From Actinomadura meyerae (lineage in GTDB: Bacteria > Actinomycetota > Actinomycetes > Streptosporangiales > Streptosporangiaceae), in assembly GCF_900188445.1 (NCBI RefSeq), contig NZ_FZOR01000042.1, positions 1 through 64,000 on the forward strand: DNA of 64,000 nt, read 5' to 3'. The notes beneath the pieces were generated by a model. The model searched no databases. It saw nothing but the letters and a program-made list of their open reading frames with translations, and was not told where the DNA came from. Positions 58,742-64,000 of this stretch are shown one piece after another (the stretch's first letter is position 1; every line of letters starts with the position of its first letter). The position numbers were made by a program, and so were the translations under genes.

Positions 58742-60160
58742 ATGCCCCCAGCCCCCGCCGTCCGCCGTCCCCGCCCCATCCATCCGCGAGCGACCGCCGG
58801 GCGGCGCCTCACCGCCGTCGCGCTGGCGGCCGTGACGGCCTCGGCCGGGCTGACCGTCCCGGCGCGGGCGGCCGAGGGCGGTGTCCGCTTCTCCGACGGC
58901 GGCGGCATCCAGGTCGTGAACGTGCGACGCATCGACGACCGGCAGTACGCGGTCCGGGTGCGCACGGCCGCGCTGGGGAGGGCCGTGGACGTCCGCATCC
59001 TGCTGCCGGACGGCTACGAGCGGCGGGCGAGCGCCCGCTACCCCGTCCTCTACCTGTTCCACGGGACGTCCGGGCGCGCCGCCGACTGGGTCGAGGCCGG
59101 CGACGCCGCGAAGACCACCGCCGGGCGGCCCCTGATCACCGTCATGCCGGACGCGGGCTTCGACGGCAACGGCGGCGGCTGGTTCACCGACTGGGCCGAT
59201 CCGGGCACCGGGCTCGGGCCGTCCAAGTGGGAGACCTTCCACATCGGCCGGCTCATCCCATGGATCGACGGCAACCTGCGCACGGTCGCGGGACGCGGCG
59301 GGCGGGCCGTCGCGGGCCTGTCGCAAGGCGGGTTCGGCGCGATGACCTACGCGGCCCGGCATCCCGACCTGTTCGTCTCCGCCGCGTCGTTCTCCGGCGC
59401 GCCCGACATCTCCTCCAACCCGGTGGTCGCGGCCGGGGCGACCGCCGTCGTCTCCTACATCGCGCTCGCCCTCAACGGGGTGAACCCGGACGCGATCTTC
59501 GGCTCGCGGCTCACCGACGACGTCAACTGGCGCGGCCACGACCCCGCCACCCTGGCGTCCAACCTGCGCGGCATGCGGCTCGCGCTCTACACCGCCACCG
59601 GGATCCCGGGGCCGCTGGACCCGCCGGCGCCGGACCCCGCCGCCATCGGCATCGAGGCCCTCACCCACGTGTCGACGGTCAGCTTCCACCAGCGCCTGAA
59701 AGATCTGAAGATCCCCAGCCAGTACACCGACTACGTGTTCGGCACCCACATCTTCCCGCACTGGGCGCGCGACCTGCGGGACCACATCGGCCCGCTGATG
59801 CGGACGTTCGCCGCCCCGCCCACGCCGCCTGCGAAGGTCTCCTACCGGTCGATCGACCGGAGCTGGACGCAATGGGGCTGGACGGTCTCCCTGGACCGGC
59901 ACAAGGCACGGGAGTTCAGCACACTCTCCGACGCGTCCAAGACGGGCTTCACGCTGCGCGCCTCAGGAGCCGCCACGGTCACGACACCCGCCGCCTACCG
60001 TCCAGGGGCACGGGCCGTCATCGACGTGACGCAAGGGTGGACGCACCGCGTCATCAAGACGACCGCCGGACCGCAGGGGCGGCTCACCATCACGCTCCCG
60101 CGCGCACACGGCGCCGCCACCACCCGGGTGAGCATCACCACACCTCAGAGGGCGTCCTAG
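58742..60160 (+). CDS. Secreted esterase, antigen 85/EsteraseD type
   Basis: A 472-residue exported alpha/beta hydrolase with an excellent AGGAGGT site. Signal peptide about residues 1-43 (RRLTAVALAAVTASAGLTVPARA). Nucleophile Ser194 in AGLSQGGFGAM, catalytic His336 in FGTHIFPHW, which parallels the Ag85 GTHSWEYW motif. Residues about 360-472 form an extra beta-rich C-terminal domain of unknown role. It could hydrolyse or transfer acyl chains outside the cell. Same operon as SDR and CMD genes (29 bp gap). Confidence 0.92.
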   Translation: MPPAPAVRRPRPIHPRATAGRRLTAVALAAVTASAGLTVPARAAEGGVRFSDGGGIQVVNVRRIDDRQYAVRVRTAALGRAVDVRILLPDGYERRASARYPVLYLFHGTSGRAADWVEAGDAAKTTAGRPLITVMPDAGFDGNGGGWFTDWADPGTGLGPSKWETFHIGRLIPWIDGNLRTVAGRGGRAVAGLSQGGFGAMTYAARHPDLFVSAASFSGAPDISSNPVVAAGATAVVSYIALALNGVNPDAIFGSRLTDDVNWRGHDPATLASNLRGMRLALYTATGIPGPLDPPAPDPAAIGIEALTHVSTVSFHQRLKDLKIPSQYTDYVFGTHIFPHWARDLRDHIGPLMRTFAAPPTPPAKVSYRSIDRSWTQWGWTVSLDRHKAREFSTLSDASKTGFTLRASGAATVTTPAAYRPGARAVIDVTQGWTHRVIKTTAGPQGRLTITLPRAHGAATTRVSITTPQRAS

Positions 60161-60177
60161 CCTCGCTGAGACGAGGC

Positions 60178-60837
60178 TCAGGCGTCCAGGACGCCCGACC
60201 GGACGAGGACGCGCACGTGCTCGGTGACCGGCGGGCCGATCGCCTTCAGCGCCTCGATGTCGCCCATCGCGATCGCCGGCGTCACCATCGAGCTCACCGC
60301 CGCCACGATGACCTTGCACGCGAACTCGCCCGCCGGACCCGTCACGCCCATGAGCCCCGTCAAGGCGCCGACCAGGGCGCCCTGGATGTCGGCCCGCCGC
60401 TTGATGGCCTCCGGACCGGCCGCGTACACCTCCACCAGGAACAGGCGTGCGTACCCCGGCTCGGACGACAGGGCGTCCAGGTAGGCCGTCACGGCACGTT
60501 CGAACCGGGTCGCGGCGTCGCCCTCGCCCCCGCCCGCGGCGGTGGAGGCGCCCACGGCGGCCTCCAGACGGTGCATGAGCACCTCGCCCGCCTTGTCGAA
60601 CGCGGCCATGAAGCAATCGAGCTTGGACGAGAAGAGCCCGTAGAAGCTCTGCCGCGACACTCTGGCCCGTTTCAGGACGTCCTCAACCGACGTTCCGACG
60701 TACCCTTTCTCCAGCATCGCCGCGGCCATGGCCGCGCAGAGCCGGTCACGGTGCACCCGCTCGACCTCCGAACGGGACAGCGCGTGACGGCCCCGCGGCA
60801 GCCGGCGCGGTGCGGGACCGGACCCGGAGCTCTGCAT
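60178..60837 (-). CDS. TetR/AcrR family regulator
   Basis: A 219-residue regulator: helix-turn-helix RDRLCAAMAAAMLEKGYVGTSVEDVLKRARVSRQSFYGLFSSK, then a ligand domain of about 150 residues. It faces the esterase gene convergently with 17 bp between, and is divergent from crp. A candidate palindrome (arms CCCAGTG and CACTGGG, 60915-60935) lies upstream. It may regulate the SDR/CMD/esterase operon. Confidence 0.92.
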   Translation of the reverse strand: MQSSGSGPAPRRLPRGRHALSRSEVERVHRDRLCAAMAAAMLEKGYVGTSVEDVLKRARVSRQSFYGLFSSKLDCFMAAFDKAGEVLMHRLEAAVGASTAAGGGEGDAATRFERAVTAYLDALSSEPGYARLFLVEVYAAGPEAIKRRADIQGALVGALTGLMGVTGPAGEFACKVIVAAVSSMVTPAIAMGDIEALKAIGPPVTEHVRVLVRSGVLDA

Positions 60838-60900
60838 CCGCTCAGGCTAAGGCACCCGCACCCCCTGCCCGGGTCGTCCGTTAACAGGGGATGAGACCGG

Positions 60901-60916
60901 TGTGATGGCATTCACC
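60901..60916. promoter_or_regulatory. CRP-type binding site
   Basis: TGTGATGGCATTCACC matches TGTGA-N6-TCACA at 9 of 10 positions. It lies between tetR and crp, 64 bp from the tetR start and 152 bp from the crp start, suggesting autoregulation and control of tetR. Confidence 0.6.
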
Positions 60917-60935
60917 CAGTGGTCCGTACACTGGG
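60915..60935. promoter_or_regulatory. 7-bp inverted repeat, candidate TetR operator
   Basis: CCCAGTG and CACTGGG are perfect half-sites with 7 bp between and overlap the end of the CRP-type site by two bases. Position fits an operator for the adjacent TetR regulator. Confidence 0.45.
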
Positions 60936-61067
60936 CGAACGGGACCGTGGCCCGCCGCGGGACACAAGAACCCCCGGTCCCGCGTTTCGGCGCGCCGTGA
61001 CCCTGCCTTCACGTCCGCGGTGGGACGTACGTCACACTAGGCATGTAGGTGTTCGAGGAGGAGAAGC

Positions 61068-61754
61068 GTGACCGATCGCGACGTGGACGTTCTGAGCAGA
61101 GCCCCGCTCTTCGAGGCCCTCGACGAGCAGGGCGCCAAGGCGCTGCGCGCCAACGTGACCGAGGTGCGTCTCGCGCGCGGTCAGACGCTGTTCAACGAGG
61201 GCGAGACCGGAGACCGGCTGTACGTCGTCCTCGAAGGCAAGATCAAGCTGACCCGGACGGCGCCGGACGGCCGGGAGAACCTGCTGAGCGTGCTCGGCCC
61301 GAGCGAGATGTTCGGCGAGCTGTCGCTGTTCGACCCGCGCCCGCGCACCGCCAGCGCGATCGCCGTCACCGAGTGCCGCCTCGCCGGGCTCGGCCACGAC
61401 GACCTGCGGCCCTGGCTCACCGGGCACCCCGAGGTCGCCGTCCAGCTGCTCCGCGCGCTGGCGCAGCGGCTCCGCAAGACCAACGACGTGATGGCCGACC
61501 TGGTCTTCACCGACGTCCCCGGGCGCGTCGCGAAGGCGCTGCTCGACCTGGCGGAGCGGTTCGGCCAGCCGTCGGAGGCCGGCCTGCACGTCCACCACGA
61601 CCTCACGCAGGAGGAGCTGGCGCAGCTCGTCGGCGCCTCCCGCGAGACCGTGAACAAGGCGCTCGCCGACTTCGCCCAGCGCAACTGGCTCCGCATCGAG
61701 GCGCGCGCCGTCGTCATCCTCGACATCGAACGCCTCCGCAAGCGCTCCAAGTAG
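61068..61754 (+). CDS. crp: CRP/FNR family transcriptional regulator
   Basis: A 228-residue cAMP-receptor-like regulator, GTG start with GAGGAGGAG upstream. The cyclic-nucleotide domain has LYVVLEGKIKLTR and the phosphate-binding cassette FGELSLFDPRPRTASAIAV. The C-terminal winged helix is LTQEELAQLVGASRETVNKALADF. It closely resembles M. tuberculosis Rv3676 Crp and actinobacterial Crp/GlxR regulators, and the downstream metallo-beta-lactamase, Nudix and RidA genes match that locus. Confidence 0.95.
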   Translation: MTDRDVDVLSRAPLFEALDEQGAKALRANVTEVRLARGQTLFNEGETGDRLYVVLEGKIKLTRTAPDGRENLLSVLGPSEMFGELSLFDPRPRTASAIAVTECRLAGLGHDDLRPWLTGHPEVAVQLLRALAQRLRKTNDVMADLVFTDVPGRVAKALLDLAERFGQPSEAGLHVHHDLTQEELAQLVGASRETVNKALADFAQRNWLRIEARAVVILDIERLRKRSK

Positions 61755-61759
61755 CACCC

Positions 61760-61784
61760 CCCGGCAGGCCGCGACCCTGCCGGG
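61760..61784. terminator. Bidirectional hairpin between convergent genes
   Basis: CCCGGCAGG and CCTGCCGGG form a perfect 9-bp stem with a 7-nt loop, 6 nt from the crp stop and 7 nt from the metallo-hydrolase stop, so it may serve both. Confidence 0.6.
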
Positions 61785-61790
61785 CGGCGC

Positions 61791-62579
61791 TCAGCCGGAG
61801 CGGGAGTCCAGGTAGTCGAGCTGCGACTGGACCGACCATTCGGCCGCGGGCCACAGCGACCTGTCGACGTCGGCGTACACGCGCTCCACGACCTCCCGTG
61901 CCGTGCGGGCGCCCGCCGCGACGGCCGCCTCGACCTGCGCGAGGCGCTCGCGGCGATGATCGATGTAGTGGTCCAGGACGGCGATCGGGTCGTCCAGCTT
62001 GGGCCCGTGCCCGGGCAGGATCGTGGCGGCCTCGACGTCGGCGGCGAACCTCCGCAGCCGGTCCAGCGAACCGAGGTAGTCGCCGAGGCTCCCCTCCAGC
62101 ACGGTCGTCCCGTACCCGAGGACGGTGTCGCCGGTCAGGACGGCCCCGTCCGCCGGCAGCCAGAACGTCAGCGAGTCGTCGCTGTGGCCGGGCGTCTCCA
62201 TGATCCGCAGCTCCAGGCCGCCCGTGGTGACGACGTCGCCCTCCCCGAGCCCCTCGTCCCCGAGCCGGTGCCGCGGATCGAGCGCCCGCACCTTGACCGA
62301 CCCGCCGGCCAGCTTCGCGAACTTCCCGGCCCCGGCCGAGTGGTCGGGGTGGCCGTGGGTGAGCAGGACGAGCCCGACGCGCCGCCCCTGCGCCTCGACG
62401 ACGTCCAGGACGCGCTTGAGGTGCTTGCCGTCCTTGGGCCCGGGATCGACGACGACGGCCTCGTCCGACCCCGGCTCGGCGATGATCCAGGTGTTCGTGC
62501 CGTCCAGGGTCATGGCGGACGGGTTCGGAGCGAGCACACAGACCGTCCGTTCGGTACCCATCCCGTCGATCTCCGTCAT
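61791..62579 (-). CDS. Metallo-beta-lactamase fold hydrolase
   Basis: About 262 residues from the ATG at 62579; other in-frame starts are 62588, 62561 and a GTG at 62711 that nearly abuts the upstream stop. The metal motif is LLTHGHPDHSAGAG (HxHxDH), with MTLDGTNTWII near the N-terminus and LPGHGP later. The family resembles Rv3677c and LACTB2-like nucleases; substrate unknown. Downstream of the Nudix gene in the same direction. Confidence 0.92.
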   Translation of the reverse strand: MTEIDGMGTERTVCVLAPNPSAMTLDGTNTWIIAEPGSDEAVVVDPGPKDGKHLKRVLDVVEAQGRRVGLVLLTHGHPDHSAGAGKFAKLAGGSVKVRALDPRHRLGDEGLGEGDVVTTGGLELRIMETPGHSDDSLTFWLPADGAVLTGDTVLGYGTTVLEGSLGDYLGSLDRLRRFAADVEAATILPGHGPKLDDPIAVLDHYIDHRRERLAQVEAAVAAGARTAREVVERVYADVDRSLWPAAEWSVQSQLDYLDSRSG

Positions 62580-62713
62580 ATCCCCCATCCTGCCCGAGGC
62601 GCGATCGGGGTGGCGGACCGGGTTCCAGCCGAGCCGGTCGAGGTGCCGCAGCGCCGACGTCCCGGCCAGCCGCCACATGACGGCCTGGGCGCGGGGGATT
62701 CCGCGGCCCACCG

Positions 62714-63568
62714 TCAGCCCTGCGCGTAGTGCCGCTCGGTACCCTCCGGCAGGACCAGGTACGCCTCACCGTCGATGATCTCCGCGGTGGGCTCGTGGAC
62801 GACGATCTCGCGGGGCGCCGCCAGCACGTCCGCGACCGTGTCGAACTCGGCGAGCTCCGCCAGCGTCGCGATCGTCGGCGGCAGCATCATCCACTCGCCC
62901 TTCACCGCCCGCTCGGCCGCCTCCGCCGGACGCACCCACGCGACCTGGTCGGCCTCGGTGCTGACGTCCCGGGCCCGCTGCCCCTGCGGCATCGCGGCGA
63001 CGAAGAACCGGGTGTCGTAGCGCTTCGGCTCGATCGCCGGGGTGATCCAGTGCGCCCACGGGCGCAGCAGGTCGGCGCGCAGCACGAGGCCGCGCCGGGC
63101 GAGGAAGCCGCCGAACGACTGGGAACGGTCCAGCAGCGACTGCCGGTCGGCCTCCCAGTCGTCGCCGCGGGTGTCGTCCACGACCGTGCCGCCCGTCGGG
63201 CCGGCGAGCAGCACGAGCGTCTCCTCGAACGTCTCCCGCACCGCCGCGCACACCAGCTCGCGGGCGAGCGTCTCGTCCGCCTTGAACGCGGCGCCCCACT
63301 CGGCGGGGGACGGCCCGGACCACGCCAGGTCGGCCTCGCCGTCGCGCGGGTCGACCGACCCGCCGGGGAAGACGTACGCGCCCGGCGCGAACGCCATGGA
63401 CCGGACGCGGCGCAGCATGAACGCCTGCAGCCCGTGCTTCTCATGGTCCCGCAGGACGACGACCGTCGCCGCGTCCCGGGCGGGAACGGGCTCGGCCCGG
63501 CCCGCCCGGATGTCCTCGATCCGATCCCGGAAACTCGCCGGCAGCTTCAACCCGTTCACAGTGCCCAT
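62714..63568 (-). CDS. Nudix hydrolase family protein
   Basis: A 284-residue protein of the NUDT19-like group. AFAPGAYVFPGGSVDPRDGE is followed by an insertion of about 35 residues before the Nudix helix (AAVRETFEETLVLLAG), which is typical of this subfamily (acyl-CoA or unknown nucleotide-linked substrates). The stop lies 2 bp from the extended start of the metallo-hydrolase, so the two are likely one transcript. Confidence 0.9.
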   Translation of the reverse strand: MGTVNGLKLPASFRDRIEDIRAGRAEPVPARDAATVVVLRDHEKHGLQAFMLRRVRSMAFAPGAYVFPGGSVDPRDGEADLAWSGPSPAEWGAAFKADETLARELVCAAVRETFEETLVLLAGPTGGTVVDDTRGDDWEADRQSLLDRSQSFGGFLARRGLVLRADLLRPWAHWITPAIEPKRYDTRFFVAAMPQGQRARDVSTEADQVAWVRPAEAAERAVKGEWMMLPPTIATLAELAEFDTVADVLAAPREIVVHEPTAEIIDGEAYLVLPEGTERHYAQG

Positions 63569-63614
63569 GGCGAGTCATTCGGACATACCGAATGGCATTC
63601 CGTCAAGCCTGGCG

Positions 63615-64000
63615 CTACTGGACCTCGGCGATGAGCTCGACCTCGACCGGGACGTCGTGCGGCAGGACGGCGACGCCCACCGCGCTGCGCGCGTGCCTGC
63701 CCGCGTCCCCGAACACCTCGGCCAGCAGGTCGCTCGCCCCGTTGACCACCTGCGGCTGCCCGGTGAAGTCCGGGGCGCTCGCGACGAACCCGACGACCTT
63801 CACGATCCGCACCACCCGCGACAGCTCGCCGACCTCGGCCTTCAGCGCCGCGATCGCGTTCAGCGCGCAGATCCGCGCCTGCCGGGCGGCCTCCTCCGGG
63901 TCGACCTCGGCGCCCACCTTCCCGGTGACGCCGAGCTGCCCCTTCACCATCGGCACCTGGCCCGCCGTGTAGACCAGCGACCCCGTCCGCGCCGTCGGCA
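63615..64000 (-). CDS. RidA family protein (5' end outside window)
   Basis: At least 128 residues; the frame is open to the window edge, so the start is missing. The sequence PTARTGSLVYTAGQVPMVKGQLGVTGKVG, then ARQARICALNAIAALKAEVG and a C-terminal VPVEVELIAEV is the RidA/YjgF pattern (the imine-binding Arg expected in the ARICALNAI region is diverged). RidA hydrolyses reactive enamines and imines. It follows the crp-linked Rv3678c order. Confidence 0.92.
   Translation of the reverse strand, partial: PTARTGSLVYTAGQVPMVKGQLGVTGKVGAEVDPEEAARQARICALNAIAALKAEVGELSRVVRIVKVVGFVASAPDFTGQPQVVNGASDLLAEVFGDAGRHARSAVGVAVLPHDVPVEVELIAEVQ

Noticed and set aside
1..64000. CRISPR arrays, tRNA or rRNA genes, transposases
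   Set aside because: No regularly spaced repeats, cloverleaf sequences or transposase motifs were seen on either strand.

Overview
The window is high-GC (about 70% or more by eye), densely coded and rich in short or 4-bp-overlapping operons and GTG/TTG starts. It is chromosomal DNA of a filamentous-type actinomycete. A BldG/anti-sigma pair, a GAF-histidine kinase/NarL regulator pair and a minimal actinobacterial Tad locus fit Streptosporangiales/Thermomonosporaceae-like organisms, but the species cannot be named from sequence alone. No prophage, intact insertion sequence, CRISPR array, rRNA or tRNA was seen.

Region 1 (about 0.2-13.9 kb) is mixed accessory and housekeeping: an LLM flavin oxidoreductase overlapping an AraC regulator, a CapA lipoprotein, a molybdopterin oxidoreductase followed by a DUF2231-Rieske membrane protein, TauE/SafE, an ABC ATPase, RDD and DUF2752 membrane proteins, and an OmpA-domain lipoprotein. 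Its intergenic spaces are rich in hairpins and tandem repeats, including a candidate small RNA at about 3.97-4.07 kb.

Region 2 (14-29 kb) is regulatory and metabolic: PP2C phosphatase, response regulator and histidine kinase; an SDR-MFS-QueA-like operon joined by 4-bp overlaps; serB; an orphan HEAT protein; a FUSC transporter; SixA phosphatase with a tiny membrane protein; and the membrane H+-pyrophosphatase.

Region 3 (29.7-54.2 kb plus 60.9-64 kb) appears to keep, from memory of the M. tuberculosis map, the Rv3649-Rv3678c gene order: bldG-type genes, MrfA/Hrq1-like helicase, seven-gene Ssd/Tad pilus locus, 6C small RNA beside ssd, a degenerate Fic-like protein, acsA, nhaA, holin-X, epoxide hydrolase, marP, CoA-Nudix, nth, crp, metallo-beta-lactamase, Nudix and RidA. 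Two blocks interrupt it. One is an ABC-F/Vat-type acetyltransferase/TetR unit (33.7-36.7 kb) that looks like ribosome-antibiotic resistance. The other is a 6.5-kb insertion between nth and crp (54.3-60.8 kb) with PucR, an unusual ECF sigma factor fused to a zinc-binding anti-sigma region, a membrane helix and an extracellular lectin-like domain, then an SDR/CMD/esterase/TetR group.

The most unusual items are the single-chain sigma-to-lectin protein, the OmpA lipoprotein flanked by two copies of one Cys-Leu-Cys domain, the QueA-like enzyme coupled to a transporter, the degenerate Fic protein, and several unexplained non-coding elements (214-269, 3937-4073, 7744-7766, 10437-10565, 12031-12055, 44078-44270).
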